From Alistipes sp. (GTDB lineage Bacteria; Bacteroidota; Bacteroidia; Bacteroidales; Rikenellaceae), in assembly GCA_022767745.1 (NCBI GenBank), contig JALENN010000006.1, positions 1 to 64,000 of the forward strand: 64,000 bases of DNA, given 5' to 3'. A program made the translations under genes and the position numbers. Position 1 is the stretch's first letter. Each line of letters opens with the position of its first letter. The notes under the pieces were generated by a model that saw only the letters and a list, made by a program, of their open reading frames with translations, was not told the DNA's origin and made no database searches. Positions 1-11,560 of this stretch are shown in pieces.

Positions 1-44
1 TTATCTCTTCTAAATGCCATGTTTTCTAACTTGTTCCAAACTTA

Positions 45-3000
45 TTAATCGAGGGTGATGCTCAGGCCGAGACCGCGGAGCTCGTGCAGAAGCACGTTGA
101 GCGACTCGGGAATACCCGGAGTGGGCATGGGATCGCCCTTGACGATAGCCTCGTAAGCCTTGCTGCGGCCCACCACGTCGTCGGACTTGATGGTGAGGAT
201 CTCCTGCAGGATATGTGCGGCGCCGAATGCCTCGAGCGCCCATACCTCCATCTCTCCGAAACGCTGGCCGCCGAACTGGGCTTTACCACCCAGAGGCTGC
301 TGCGTGATCAGCGAGTAGGGACCGATGGAACGTGCATGCATCTTGTCCTCGACCATGTGGCCCAGCTTCAGCATGTAGATCACACCCACGGTGGCGGGCT
401 GGTCGAAACGGTCGCCCGTACCGCCGTCGTAAAGGTAAGTCTTGCCGTAGCGCGGCAGACCGGCCTTGTCGGTCCATTCGTTCAGGTCGTCGAGACTAGC
501 GCCGTCGAAGATAGGCGTGGCGAATTTCTCGCCCAGCTCGCGGCCGGCCCATCCCAGTACGGTCTCGAAGATCTGTCCCAGGTTCATTCGCGAAGGCACA
601 CCCAGCGGGTTCAGACAGATATCGACAGGCGTTCCGTCCTCCAGGAACGGCATGTCCTCCTGACGTACCACGCGCGACACGATACCCTTGTTACCGTGGC
701 GGCCGGCCATCTTGTCACCGACACCGATCTTACGCTTCTTGGCGATGTATACCTTGGCCATCTGCATGATGCCCGAAGGCAGCTCGTCGCCGATGGTGAT
801 GTCGAACTTCTTGCGGCGCAGCTCGGAATCGATCTCTTTCGACTTACGCATGTAGTTGGTGATCAGCTCGCCGACCATCTTGTTGACACGCTCGTCCTCG
901 GTCCAGTTGGAAATGTGGACAGTCTCGTAATCGATCACCTCGGGCGACTTGAAGTCGATATTGTCGAAGGAACTTCCGGCAGGCACGATGTCGACGCCGA
1001 TATAGTCCTTGACACCCTGCGACACGTGGCCCTTGAGCAAGGTGCGGAGCTTGCTGACCATCAGGTCGAGCAGTTCGGCCTGCTTCTCCTCGTATTCCTC
1101 GTCGAGGATGGGGAGCTGGGCGTTGGTGCTGTTCTTGCCGCTCTTCTTCTTGGTGGCCTTGCTGAAGAGGCTTGTGCCGATCACGACGCCCTTGAGCGAC
1201 GGAGTGGCCTTGAGCGAAGCGTCCTTGACGTCGCCGGCCTTGTCACCGAAGATGGCGCGGAGCAGTTTCTCCTCGGGGGTCGGATCGCTCTCGCCCTTAG
1301 GCGTGATCTTACCGATCATGATGTCGCCGGGAACCACGTAGGCGCCGACACGGATTATACCGCGCTCGTCGAGATCCTTGGTGGCGTCCTCGCTCACATT
1401 GGGGATATCAGAAGTAAGCTCCTCCATACCGCGCTTGGTCTCGCGGACCTCCAGACTGTACTCGTCGACATGGACCGATGTCAGGATATCCTCACGGACC
1501 ATGCGCTCGTTGAGCACGATGGCATCCTCGTAGTTGTAACCCTTCCAGGGCATGAAGGCCACTTTCAGGTTGCGACCCAGAGCCAGCTCACCTTTCTCGG
1601 TGCTGTAGCCCTCGGTCAGGATGTCGCCCTTCTCCACACGCTGACCCTTGTCGCAGATAGGACGCAGGTCGATGGTGGTACCCTGGTTGGTACGGCGGAA
1701 TTTGGCTATTTTGTAGACCTTGGTAGCGGGTTCGAACTGTACGAACTCCTCGTCCTCGGTGCGGTCGTACTTGATACGGATCTCGGTAGCGTCGACAAAC
1801 TCTACGACACCCGGGCCCTCGGCCATGATCTGCGTACGGGAGTCGCGGATCAACTGGCCCTCGATACCGGTGCCGACGATGGGCGCCTCGCTGCGCAGCA
1901 GAGGCACAGCCTGGCGCATCATGTTCGATCCCATCAGCGCGCGGTTTGCATCGTCGTGCTCCAAGAACGGAATCAGCGATGCGGCGATCGAAGCGATCTG
2001 CAGAGGCGACACATCCATCAGGTCGAGCTCCTCGGGAGCCACGATCGGGAAGTCGGCCTCCAGACGGGCCTTGACCTTATTATCGATAAACGTACCGTCG
2101 TCGTTGACAGGCGCGTTGCCCTGGGCGATGGTCTTGCCCTCCTCGATCTCGGCGGTCATGTAGACAACGTGGTCGTTGTCGAGATCGACCTTGCCGTTCT
2201 CCACCTTGCGGTAGGGAGTCTCGATGAAACCGAGGTTGTTGATCTTGGCATAAACACAGAGCGACGAGATCAGACCGATGTTGGGACCTTCAGGGGTCTC
2301 GATAGGACAAAGGCGTCCGTAGTGGGTGTAATGCACGTCTCGCACCTCGAAACCGGCGCGGTCGCGCGACAGACCGCCGGGACCCAGGGCCGACATACGG
2401 CGCTTGTGCGTGATCTCGGCCAGAGGGTCGGTCTGGTCCATGAACTGCGACAGCGCGTTCGTTCCGAAGAACGTGTTGATAACGGCCGAAATAGTCTTGG
2501 CGTTGATCAGGTCGATGGGCTTGAACACCTCGTTGTCGCGGACGTTCATCTTCTCGCGGATGGAACGTGCGATGCGGGCCAGGCCGACGCCGAACTGGTT
2601 GTAGAGCTGCTCGCCGACCGTGCGGACACGGCGGTTGCTGAGGTGGTCGATATCGTCGACCTCGCTCTTGGCGTTGATCAGACCGATCAGATATTTGATG
2701 ATGGCGATAATGTCCTCGCGCGTCAGCACCTTCACATCCATCGGAGTGTCGAGACCGAGCTTCTTATTGATACGGTAGCGGCCTACCTCGCCCAGGTCAT
2801 AACGCTTCTCGGAGAAGAAGAGGCTCTGAATCACCTCGCGCGCCGAAGCTGCATCCGGTGGATCGGCGTTGCGCAGCTGTCGATAGATGTAAGTGACCGC
2901 CTCCGTTTCGGAGTTGGACATATCGCGCTGCAGAGTGTTGAAGATTATGCTGTAGTCGTTGGAAGCTACACCCTCCTTTTCGAGCAGGATAGTCTTGACG

Positions 3001-3869
3001 CCGCTCTCCAGGATGGCTTCCATATTCTCTTCGGTGATCTCCTTGCCGCGCTCCACGATCACGATGTTACGTTCCATGGAGGATACCTCGCCGGTATCGG
3101 GGTCCACGAAATCCTCGTGCGTGCTGCGCATGACGCGACCGGCCAGCTTGCGGCCTATCACCTTCGAGAGGTTGGTCTTGTTGACAGTAATTTCCTCGGC
3201 CAGATCGAAGATCTCGACGATGTCCTTGTCGGACTCGAACCCGATGGCACGCAGCAGCGTGGTGACGGGGAGCTTCTTCTTACGGTCGATATAGGCGTAC
3301 ATCACGTTGTTGATGTCCGTGGCAAACTCGATCCAGCTGCCGCGGAAGGGAATGATACGGGCCGAATACAGCTTCGTGCCGTTGGCATGAGTGCTGTTGC
3401 CGAAAAACACGCCCGGGGAACGATGCAGCTGCGAAACGACGACACGCTCGGCGCCGTTGATGATGAACGTACCCTGTTCGGTCATATACGGGATCGTGCC
3501 AAGATATACATCCTGGAACGAGGTCTCGAAATCCTCATGATCGGGATCGGTGCAGTAGAGCTTCAGCTTGGCCTTGAGAGGCACACTGTAGGTCAGACCG
3601 CGGTGCAGGCACTCGTCGATTGAGTAGCGAGGCGGATCGATGTAGTAATCAAGAAATTCGAGAACGAAATTGTTTCGGGTGTCGGCGATGGGGAAATTTT
3701 CGGCGAACACCTTGTATAATCCCTGGTTCTTGCGCTGCTCCGGAGGAGTGTCCAGCTGCAGGAAGTCGCGGAACGACTTGAGCTGGATGTCCAGGAAATC
3801 CGGAAAAGGCAGTGGATTTTTAATCGACGCGAAGTTTACACGCGGTTTTTCGGTTAAATTTACTGACAT
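45..3869 (-). CDS. rpoB: DNA-directed RNA polymerase subunit beta
   Basis: 1274-aa ORF with RpoB motifs ([73 protein letters not shown]). Confidence 0.99.
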   Translation of the reverse strand: MSVNLTEKPRVNFASIKNPLPFPDFLDIQLKSFRDFLQLDTPPEQRKNQGLYKVFAENFPIADTRNNFVLEFLDYYIDPPRYSIDECLHRGLTYSVPLKAKLKLYCTDPDHEDFETSFQDVYLGTIPYMTEQGTFIINGAERVVVSQLHRSPGVFFGNSTHANGTKLYSARIIPFRGSWIEFATDINNVMYAYIDRKKKLPVTTLLRAIGFESDKDIVEIFDLAEEITVNKTNLSKVIGRKLAGRVMRSTHEDFVDPDTGEVSSMERNIVIVERGKEITEENMEAILESGVKTILLEKEGVASNDYSIIFNTLQRDMSNSETEAVTYIYRQLRNADPPDAASAREVIQSLFFSEKRYDLGEVGRYRINKKLGLDTPMDVKVLTREDIIAIIKYLIGLINAKSEVDDIDHLSNRRVRTVGEQLYNQFGVGLARIARSIREKMNVRDNEVFKPIDLINAKTISAVINTFFGTNALSQFMDQTDPLAEITHKRRMSALGPGGLSRDRAGFEVRDVHYTHYGRLCPIETPEGPNIGLISSLCVYAKINNLGFIETPYRKVENGKVDLDNDHVVYMTAEIEEGKTIAQGNAPVNDDGTFIDNKVKARLEADFPIVAPEELDLMDVSPLQIASIAASLIPFLEHDDANRALMGSNMMRQAVPLLRSEAPIVGTGIEGQLIRDSRTQIMAEGPGVVEFVDATEIRIKYDRTEDEEFVQFEPATKVYKIAKFRRTNQGTTIDLRPICDKGQRVEKGDILTEGYSTEKGELALGRNLKVAFMPWKGYNYEDAIVLNERMVREDILTSVHVDEYSLEVRETKRGMEELTSDIPNVSEDATKDLDERGIIRVGAYVVPGDIMIGKITPKGESDPTPEEKLLRAIFGDKAGDVKDASLKATPSLKGVVIGTSLFSKATKKKSGKNSTNAQLPILDEEYEEKQAELLDLMVSKLRTLLKGHVSQGVKDYIGVDIVPAGSSFDNIDFKSPEVIDYETVHISNWTEDERVNKMVGELITNYMRKSKEIDSELRRKKFDITIGDELPSGIMQMAKVYIAKKRKIGVGDKMAGRHGNKGIVSRVVRQEDMPFLEDGTPVDICLNPLGVPSRMNLGQIFETVLGWAGRELGEKFATPIFDGASLDDLNEWTDKAGLPRYGKTYLYDGGTGDRFDQPATVGVIYMLKLGHMVEDKMHARSIGPYSLITQQPLGGKAQFGGQRFGEMEVWALEAFGAAHILQEILTIKSDDVVGRSKAYEAIVKGDPMPTPGIPESLNVLLHELRGLGLSITLD

Positions 3870-4082
3870 TTGATGGGATTTAAAACATAATCACCCCGAC
3901 CTGCGAAGGTAAAGTAGGTATCGTTTTCTAAAAACTGTAAAAGCTTCTGGAGCCGGGGATAATGGGATGGGAAAGAGGAATGACAAATATGATGCCGTGT
4001 CAGGCTAAAAAAAGCTAAAAAACACAAGAATCATATAATCATGCGTAATCATCGACACCAGGGGGCATCGATGATAGAGAAT

Positions 4083-4136
4083 AAATAGGTTAAGAACGCT
4101 CCGAATACAGCGTTCCTAACCTATTTAGACAGTGTG
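4083..4136 (-). terminator. Inverted repeat between rplL and rpoB (attenuator/processing hairpin candidate)
   Basis: aaataggttaagaacgct-ccgaata-cagcgttcctaacctattt; near-perfect long stem, only a weak T-rich tail on the minus strand. Confidence 0.55.
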
Positions 4137-4143
4137 TATTCTC

Positions 4144-4518
4144 TTATTTGAGTTCAACTTCAGCGCCAGCCTCTTCGAGCTGCTTCTTCCTGCCCTCGGC
4201 CTCAGCCTTGGGAAGAGCCTCCTTAACGGTGCTCGGAGCGCCGTCGACGAGTTCCTTAGCCTCCTTGAGGCCCAGGCCTGTGAGCTCCTTAACGAGCTTA
4301 ACAACAGCCAGCTTGGAAGCGCCGGGTGCTTTCAGGATAACGTCGAATTCACTTTTTTCCTCAGCGGCTGCTGCGCCAGCTGCGGGACCAGCAGCTACTG
4401 CTACTGCAGCAGCAGCGGGCTCGATGCCATACTCGTTCTTCAGGATCTCAGCCAGTTCGTTCACTTCCTTTACGGTGAGGTTAACAAGCTGCTCTGCAAA
4501 TGCTTTCAAATCTGCCAT
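4144..4518 (-). CDS. rplL: 50S ribosomal protein L7/L12
   Basis: [27 protein letters not shown]...[20 protein letters not shown]. Confidence 0.99.
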   Translation of the reverse strand: MADLKAFAEQLVNLTVKEVNELAEILKNEYGIEPAAAAVAVAAGPAAGAAAAEEKSEFDVILKAPGASKLAVVKLVKELTGLGLKEAKELVDGAPSTVKEALPKAEAEGRKKQLEEAGAEVELK

Positions 4519-4554
4519 TTTCGTATTTCTTTTTTAATTTTTTACTGATGATGA

Positions 4555-5076
4555 TTATTCTTTGTTGGAGAGAGTCTCCAGGATACCGTGAAGCTTCGTA
4601 GCTCCGCTCTGGAGAGCGCTGACGACATTCTTCGCGGGCGACTGCAGCAGAGCCACAACGTCGGCGATAAGTTCGTTCTTGCTCTTAATGTTGCTCAGAG
4701 CCTCCAACTGCTCCTCGCCTACGTACACAGTTTCCTCCACATAGGCACCCTTCAGGATGGGAAGAGTGTCCTTCTTGTCGCGGAACTTCTTGATCAGCTT
4801 GGCAGGCGCGTTGCCCACGTTGCTGAGCATAAGGGTAGTCTCACCGTGGAGAAGGTCATACAACTCTGAATAGTCTGTCTCGCTTGCCTCGAACGCCTTC
4901 TTGAGGAGGGTGTTCTTGACGCACAGCATCTTGATGTCTGCTCCGAAGCAGGCACGGCGCAAGGCGCTGGTCTTCTCGGCATTCAGACCCGATGTCGTGG
5001 TCAGGTAAACGCAACTGTAATTAGCCAGTTCGGCACCGATATGCTCTATGATTAATGCTTTATCTTCCTTTTTCAT
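4555..5076 (-). CDS. rplJ: 50S ribosomal protein L10
   Basis: 173-aa L10-like ORF between rplA and rplL. Confidence 0.97.
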   Translation of the reverse strand: MKKEDKALIIEHIGAELANYSCVYLTTTSGLNAEKTSALRRACFGADIKMLCVKNTLLKKAFEASETDYSELYDLLHGETTLMLSNVGNAPAKLIKKFRDKKDTLPILKGAYVEETVYVGEEQLEALSNIKSKNELIADVVALLQSPAKNVVSALQSGATKLHGILETLSNKE

Positions 5077-5096
5077 TGCTCTTCAGTGTTTAAAGA

Positions 5097-5792
5097 TTAT
5101 TCCGCAACCGACTTCGGCTCGATCTTGATGCCGGGGCCCATTGTGCTTGAAAGATAAATGCTCTTGATATAGGTGCCTTTCGATGTGGCCGGTTTCAGTT
5201 TGATCAGTGTATTGATGAACTCGCGGGCATTGTCGCGCATTGCCTCGGCGGAGAACGAAGTCTTGCCGATCGAAGCGTGAACGATACCGGTTTTGTCCAC
5301 CTTGAAATCAATCTTACCCTGCTTTACCTCCTTGACGGCCTTGGCAACGTCCATAGTCACCGTACCGCTTTTGGGGTTAGGCATCAGGCCGCGGGGACCA
5401 AGGATACGACCCAAGGGGCCGAGCTTGCCCATCACCGACGGCTGAGTGATGATTACGTCAACGTCTGTCCATCCGTCCTTGATCTTCTGGATGTACTCGT
5501 CGAGTCCTACATAGTCCGCACCTGCCTCCTTGGCGGCGGCTTCGGCGTCGGGACCGCACATTACCAGCACGCGAACCTCCTTACCGGTACCGTGGGGCAG
5601 CGAAACAACGCCGCGCACCATCTGGTCGGCCTTACGGGGGTCAACGCCCAGACGAACGTCTATGTCGAGCGATGCGTCGAATTTCTCGAACGCAACCTCT
5701 TTCACCTTCTCCGCTGCTTCCGCAAGGCTATATGCCTTCCCCGGCTCAATCTTCGACAGAGCTAACTTCTGATTCTTTGTAAGTTTTGCCAT
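5097..5792 (-). CDS. rplA: 50S ribosomal protein L1
   Basis: [15 protein letters not shown] signature. Confidence 0.99.
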   Translation of the reverse strand: MAKLTKNQKLALSKIEPGKAYSLAEAAEKVKEVAFEKFDASLDIDVRLGVDPRKADQMVRGVVSLPHGTGKEVRVLVMCGPDAEAAAKEAGADYVGLDEYIQKIKDGWTDVDVIITQPSVMGKLGPLGRILGPRGLMPNPKSGTVTMDVAKAVKEVKQGKIDFKVDKTGIVHASIGKTSFSAEAMRDNAREFINTLIKLKPATSKGTYIKSIYLSSTMGPGIKIEPKSVAE

Positions 5793-5804
5793 TTTCTTGA
5801 AGAT

Positions 5805-6248
5805 TTAGTTGTTTTCAGGGAATGCCCCTTTAACGGTGATACCCATGCTGCGGGCAGTACCCGCTACCATGCGCATGGCGGACTCTATGGTGAAACAGTT
5901 CAAATCCGGCATCTTGTCCTGTGCAATCGTCTTGACCTGATCCCAGGTGATCTCAGCCACCTTCTTGCGGTTAGGCTGTGCCGAGCCGCTCTTCAGCTTG
6001 GCAACCTCCTTGAGCTGTACGGCTACCGGAGGAGTCTTTACAACGAAGTCAAAGCTCTTGTCGGTGTAGTAAGTGATGACTACAGGAAGAACCTTGCCTG
6101 CCTTGTCCTGGGTACGGGCATTGAATTGCTTGCAAAATTCCATGATGTTGATACCCTTCGAACCCAGTGCGGGGCCGACTGGCGGTGACGGGTTTGCAGC
6201 GCCACCTTTGATCTGCAATTTGATCTGTCCAGCAATCTCTTTTGCCAT
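5805..6248 (-). CDS. rplK: 50S ribosomal protein L11
   Basis: [39 protein letters not shown]. Confidence 0.99.
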   Translation of the reverse strand: MAKEIAGQIKLQIKGGAANPSPPVGPALGSKGINIMEFCKQFNARTQDKAGKVLPVVITYYTDKSFDFVVKTPPVAVQLKEVAKLKSGSAQPNRKKVAEITWDQVKTIAQDKMPDLNCFTIESAMRMVAGTARSMGITVKGAFPENN

Positions 6249-6315
6249 TGTCCTATTAATTAATTGTAGTTATGTGAAGCTCCGGTGCAATTTCAAATGC
6301 GTAACATCATTTCCG

Positions 6316-6924
6316 TCACACCTTCTCCACTTGGGATACCTCCAACGTAAGATCGTTGCCGCGGCCAAAAATCTTGACTTCGACCACAATCTTCTTCCGC
6401 TCGTTGTTGACTTCCTTCACCGTGCCGGTGAAACCGTTGAACGGACCGTAGGTCACCTTGACGGTTTCGCCCACGATATAGGTCTCGACGGTATCGCTTA
6501 CCGTCTCCTCCATCTCGTCGGCATTTCCAAGCATACGCTTTACCTCCGAATCCCTCAGGGCCATAGGCTCCGAGTTCTTGGCACGACCACGCAAAAAGTC
6601 AATGACATTCGTTGTGTTGCGGAGTTCGTACATAGCTTCGCCCGAGATTCTGTACTCGATCTTCACGGTCTTCGTCTTCTCGTCCTCTTTGCGGACGGGA
6701 TGAAGCATGAGCTCCACGAATACATAACCCGGGTAAAGGTTACGCTCCTTCAGCACCTTTTTGCCATTGCGGGTGGTGTACACTTTCTGTGTCGGAATCA
6801 ATACCTGCGACACAGACTTGCCAAGGTCAGTGTTCTTGATAGACGCATCAAGAACTTCCTTGACTTTAGCCTCCTTGCCGGAAACAGCACGCAATACGTA
6901 CCACTCCTTCTTGACTTCAGTCAT
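6316..6924 (-). CDS. nusG: Transcription termination/antitermination protein NusG
   Basis: WYVLRAVSGKEAKVKE, PGYVFVEL, KOW segment VKVTYGPFNGFTGTVKEV. Confidence 0.97.
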   Translation of the reverse strand: MTEVKKEWYVLRAVSGKEAKVKEVLDASIKNTDLGKSVSQVLIPTQKVYTTRNGKKVLKERNLYPGYVFVELMLHPVRKEDEKTKTVKIEYRISGEAMYELRNTTNVIDFLRGRAKNSEPMALRDSEVKRMLGNADEMEETVSDTVETYIVGETVKVTYGPFNGFTGTVKEVNNERKKIVVEVKIFGRGNDLTLEVSQVEKV

Positions 6925-6945
6925 TGAAATTCCGATTAAAAGTGA

Positions 6946-7137
6946 TTAAAAGTTTATGCTATATATCAACTCCATGAGCAGAGAGAACACCTTGTCAACG
7001 GCCCAGATAAACACTGCCAGAATGATGGAAGCTATCAGGACCAGCACTGAGCTGTTGATAAGTTGTTTCTGCGTCGGCCAGGAAACCTTATAGACTAACT
7101 CGTCGTAAGATTCCTTGATATCCTTAAATAATTTCAT
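6946..7137 (-). CDS. secE: Preprotein translocase subunit SecE
   Basis: Short single-TM ORF MKLFKDIKESYDELVYKVSWPTQKQL between tRNA-Trp and nusG; start taken at MKLF. Confidence 0.93.
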   Translation of the reverse strand: MKLFKDIKESYDELVYKVSWPTQKQLINSSVLVLIASIILAVFIWAVDKVFSLLMELIYSINF

Positions 7138-7152
7138 CTTCGTTTTAATTGG

Positions 7153-7225
7153 CACGGGAAGAAAGACTCGAACTCTCGACCCTTGGTTTTGGAGACCAAT
7201 GCTCTACCAACTGAGCTATTCCCGT
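7153..7225 (-). tRNA. tRNA-Trp (CCA)
   Basis: Cloverleaf; acceptor ACGGGAA/TTCCCGT, anticodon CCA in TTGGTCTCCAAAACCAA. Confidence 0.95.
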
Positions 7226-7231
7226 GTATGA

Positions 7232-7260
7232 GGGGTCTTCGAGACCGAAGACCCCTTTTT
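7232..7260 (+). terminator. 10-bp hairpin plus T-run, oriented against the surrounding operon
   Basis: ggggtcttcg-agac-cgaagacccc-ttttt; the T-run is on the plus strand while tuf and tRNA-Trp are on the minus strand. Confidence 0.6.
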
Positions 7261-7277
7261 GATATTCAATCTTCAGA

Positions 7278-8465
<1,188 letters not shown>

Positions 8466-8596
8466 AGTATTATAAGTATTTAAGTTAAAAATTACTCATT
8501 CATCTGTCCGCGGCGGCAAACCGTTGCGCATTTTGCAGACAAACGGGTAACACGATCCCGCCACCCTAGGCGCAGATTGCGTGCTACCATCACTTG

Positions 8597-8669
8597 AGCG
8601 GAAGACGAGGCTCAAACTCGCGACCCTTAGCTTGGAAGGCTAATGCTCTATCAACTGAGCTACTTCCGC
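8597..8669 (-). tRNA. tRNA-Gly (TCC)
   Basis: Cloverleaf; acceptor GCGGAAG/CTTCCGC, anticodon TCC. Confidence 0.94.
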
Positions 8670-8740
8670 AAAAACAAACCGCATCAGAGCATGCATTTTT
8701 CATTTGTAAATGACATTGCAACCCCGACCGGTTCGGCAAG

Positions 8741-8823
8741 TGGGAAGAGATGGATTCGAACCACCGAAGGCATACGCCAGCAGATTTACAGTCTGCCCCA
8801 TTTGGCCACTCTGGTATCTTCCC
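8741..8823 (-). tRNA. tRNA-Tyr (GTA)
   Basis: Class II tRNA with long variable arm, anticodon loop CTGTAAA. Confidence 0.95.
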
Positions 8824-8868
8824 ATTTATTTCGCAGTTGAAGTGAGTCTGTTGGCTTGCGCCGCTCAG

Positions 8869-8942
8869 AGCCGATGGAGGGATTCGAACCCCCGACCAGC
8901 TGATTACAAATCAGCTGCTCTGGCCAACTGAGCTACATCGGC
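8869..8942 (-). tRNA. tRNA-Thr (TGT)
   Basis: Cloverleaf; acceptor GCCGATG/CATCGGC, anticodon TGT. Confidence 0.95.
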
Positions 8943-8963
8943 ATTTCAACCGCTTTCGGGATG

Positions 8964-8994
8964 CAAAGATAGGGAGATTTTTTCTGTTTCCAAA
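8964..8994 (-). promoter_or_regulatory. Bacteroidota promoter of the tRNA-tuf operon
   Basis: Minus strand TTTG-N19-TATCTTTG just upstream of tRNA-Thr. Confidence 0.75.
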
Positions 8995-9170
8995 TTTCGC
9001 GCCGATTTTTTTACATCCCGACGCTAATTTTTCTCCTTTCACTCCGCACTGCTCGTTCAAAGAACCGTCTCTTTTCCGGCACCCATGCACGGGATGGGAA
9101 AATCGACTGCAAATATAAGCACTTTCCGCAAATTAAAAAACAATGAGGCTATTTTTTTATCTTTTTGCCG

Positions 9171-9220
9171 AAAAAAAACGATTCGCGGGCCATACCTATA
9201 TAATAAGAAACCGCGAATCG
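9171..9220 (-). terminator. Terminator of the 9248-9751 gene
   Basis: CGATTCGCGG/CCGCGAATCG stem followed by TTTTTTTT on the minus strand. Confidence 0.75.
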
Positions 9221-9247
9221 CTCCTCCCTAACCGCCCTGCGACGGCG

Positions 9248-9751
9248 TCAGAAGCGGAGGCCGACCTTAACGCCGCCTTCCGACGACTCGAAGTTCACGC
9301 CCACGTATATGCCGAATACCAACCTGCGGTAGACGCATCCGATACCTCCGGCCAGCATCGGGCGCACATAGCAGTGGTTCTGAGCACCCTTGTCACCCGG
9401 CCACTCGAGCACCCCCTGCACACCGCCCTGCATGTTCAGGTAGGGACAGAAACGGCGTTCGGGCGCAATATAGAGCTTGACGTCGGCGAAGCCTGCCAGA
9501 CCTGCCGAATTGAGCTTGCGCCGCACCTCCTCCGAGGTGATCGACTGGCCGTGGTAGGTCGTACGGACACCGCCGCCGATGAAAAAGGCGGGCGAGACGC
9601 GCCGTCCGTGCACGGTTTCGATCATAACGAAGGTGTTGTCCTTGTATGCCAGACCGCCGATGCTCAGCTCCCCCTCGTAATCCTTTCCGCTCTGAGCCTG
9701 TGCCGCCGTGAAAACGATCAATGCCGCGGCCAATGACAGAATCTTACGCAT
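9248..9751 (-). CDS. Secreted/outer-membrane beta-barrel-like protein, unknown function
   Basis: Signal peptide MRKILSLAAALIVFTAAQAQ followed by alternating beta-like segments ending in KVGLRF. Confidence 0.7.
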   Translation of the reverse strand: MRKILSLAAALIVFTAAQAQSGKDYEGELSIGGLAYKDNTFVMIETVHGRRVSPAFFIGGGVRTTYHGQSITSEEVRRKLNSAGLAGFADVKLYIAPERRFCPYLNMQGGVQGVLEWPGDKGAQNHCYVRPMLAGGIGCVYRRLVFGIYVGVNFESSEGGVKVGLRF

Positions 9752-9818
9752 AATTCCGTATATTATCGGTTGTAGGTTGGTACTGTCGCGACCGCATCGC
9801 ACGGCCGCATCTCGTAAA

Positions 9819-9870
9819 CAAATATAGTGAAAGGTAAGCGCAATGGCAAATCGAAAACACGGTTTTCAGA
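9819..9870 (-). promoter_or_regulatory. Conserved-spacer promoter, copy A
   Basis: Minus strand GAAAACCGTGTTTTC then GATTTGCCATTGCGCTTACCTTTCACTATATTTG (TTTG-N20-TATATTTG). Confidence 0.75.
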
Positions 9871-9902
9871 TTTGACTTTGCCGAACCGCATCCTATATTA
9901 TT

Positions 9903-9936
9903 CAAATATATGAAAAGGCGAGCGGAATGGCAAATC
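9903..9936 (-). promoter_or_regulatory. Conserved-spacer promoter, copy B (tandem with A)
   Basis: Minus strand GATTTGCCATTCCGCTCGCCTTTTCATATATTTG (TTTG-N20-TATATTTG). Confidence 0.75.
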
Positions 9937-10013
9937 CACAACCACCTTTTTTCCCTTTTGATCGCCGCCGCACGACATATCACACAGCAAGCGTCCCCAA
10001 CAACCATAACGGA

Positions 10014-10049
10014 CAGGCCGCCGCCCATAGTATGGACAGCGGCCTGCGA
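10014..10049 (-). terminator. Hairpin downstream of the DUF3667 gene
   Basis: CAGGCCGC...GCGGCCTG inverted repeat; no strong T-run. Confidence 0.4.
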
Positions 10050-10073
10050 CCGTCACTTTGCGGGTTTTTCACC

Positions 10074-11429
10074 CTACATATTCGAGAAAGCCCCGACCGA
10101 TATTGCTCCCAACACCACCAGGGCCATCATCACACCGAACACCACCAACAGATATACGGCGTACATGAAGAGCGACTTCACGGTCGTACGCACCCATCCG
10201 TAACCGTAAAGGCGATGGAAGGCGGCAATCATATATAGCTGGAACAGCGCCGCCGGGACCCAAAAGGCATACTTGTCTGGCACACCGCACCACACTCCCG
10301 CCACGATGGCCAGCGTGATCAGCAGCAGCAGCACCGAGTGTACATTCAATGCCATGACGAAGTGTCCCATATAGAGCATCCGGGCGCGGCGGAACGTCCA
10401 TTGCAGCAGCAGGGCGAAAACCGGGATAAGCAACAGCACCACCAAAGGCAGCCACTTCGACAACCACCCCAACATACCCTGATACATCATCTCGTTTTTG
10501 AGCCGCTCGGACTCCGACGTACGCCGCGCCTCGGGCGGACAGTTCGCATCATTGCAGCTCCAATATATCGTGTCACCGGGCATGCTCACCAATATCTTGC
10601 TCTCCACGAGCAGCGCCGGCGCCTCAACAAGCAGCGTATCGCGTCCTGGCTCATCGTGTATCGTAACCAGCGAACCGAGGTCAGCCAGCTCCTCGCGCGC
10701 CGACACGACCCACACCTGCTTGCGCCGGCCCATGCCATCGTTGTCGCTCAGCCCCAGCATCAACTCCCGCGCCGTGGAATCGCGCATATTCTCCGCCAAC
10801 GCAGCCATCGCTTCGGCGCTGTCCTCCTCGGGGTTGCCGTATACCGTGCTGGCATCGGGGGCAAAAAAGAAGATGAATGTAAAGAAGAGCACCGACAGGA
10901 ACATGAACAGTCGCAGCGGATGGACATAGGAGTTGATCTTGCCGGCGTTGAACTCCTGCGTGAGAAATCCAGGGCGGCGCACCAGCAACCACAGCGTCTG
11001 CCACACCTTGCTGTCGAACTGGTAGACATTCTCGAAATACTGCTTCACATATTTCCAGAACGGCTGCTCGATATCCAGAGCATACTGCCCACAACGGTGG
11101 CAGTACATGCCGGCCAGACGCTCTCCGCAGTTCTTACAGTGTGTGTATGCCGGCACACTCTTGCGCCGTATGCGCCTCACACGCTCATACTCCAACCGCC
11201 GGTTCAGATCACGGCGCCGGCGCATCGCATCACGGCGCAACCGCGCATACGCACGCGCAAACAGGCCGCGGCCCGACTCCTTGCCGCCGTCGTCCGCACC
11301 GCTGCGACCATCGCCACCGGCACGCTGCGCGCCACACGCATCCGCGCCCTTCACACCGTCCGCGGCACTCCCGGCCGCCTCTTCACCCGTCTCGGCGGGC
11401 ATATCATCCCTAAAGTCCGTATCTCTCAT
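10074..11429 (-). CDS. DUF3667-type membrane protein with N-terminal zinc ribbon
   Basis: CKNCGERLAGMYCHRCGQ followed by several hydrophobic TM segments. Confidence 0.8.
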   Translation of the reverse strand: MRDTDFRDDMPAETGEEAAGSAADGVKGADACGAQRAGGDGRSGADDGGKESGRGLFARAYARLRRDAMRRRRDLNRRLEYERVRRIRRKSVPAYTHCKNCGERLAGMYCHRCGQYALDIEQPFWKYVKQYFENVYQFDSKVWQTLWLLVRRPGFLTQEFNAGKINSYVHPLRLFMFLSVLFFTFIFFFAPDASTVYGNPEEDSAEAMAALAENMRDSTARELMLGLSDNDGMGRRKQVWVVSAREELADLGSLVTIHDEPGRDTLLVEAPALLVESKILVSMPGDTIYWSCNDANCPPEARRTSESERLKNEMMYQGMLGWLSKWLPLVVLLLIPVFALLLQWTFRRARMLYMGHFVMALNVHSVLLLLITLAIVAGVWCGVPDKYAFWVPAALFQLYMIAAFHRLYGYGWVRTTVKSLFMYAVYLLVVFGVMMALVVLGAISVGAFSNM

Positions 11430-11472
11430 TCGGTATCGGTATCAGTTTGCGGCCGCACGAAGCCGCCGCGTC

Positions 11473-11508
11473 AAAAAAAAAGCGTCCGCCGCAACTGCGG
11501 CAGACGCA
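11473..11508 (-). terminator. Rho-independent terminator of rpmE
   Basis: Minus strand GCGTCTGCCGC-AGTT-GCGGCGGACGC then TTTTTTTTT. Confidence 0.88.
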
Positions 11509-11560
11509 TCTCTCAAGATTGAGGGGTTGCGCTGTTCCTCGGCGAGGTGCGCCGCCTCTG

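Noticed and set aside
1880-2460. Possible rifampicin-resistance substitutions in rpoB
   Set aside because: The cluster region [25 protein letters not shown] keeps the sensitive-type D, H and S residues.
84-3623. 1179-aa plus-strand ORF opposite rpoB
   Set aside because: Mirror ORF caused by codon bias on the antisense strand; rpoB is unambiguous and the protein has no family-like motif.
8643-8931. Short plus-strand ORFs over the tRNA cluster (65 and 73 aa)
   Set aside because: They are antisense translations of tRNA genes (for example GRDGFEPPKAYASRFTVCPIWPL), a known false-positive type.
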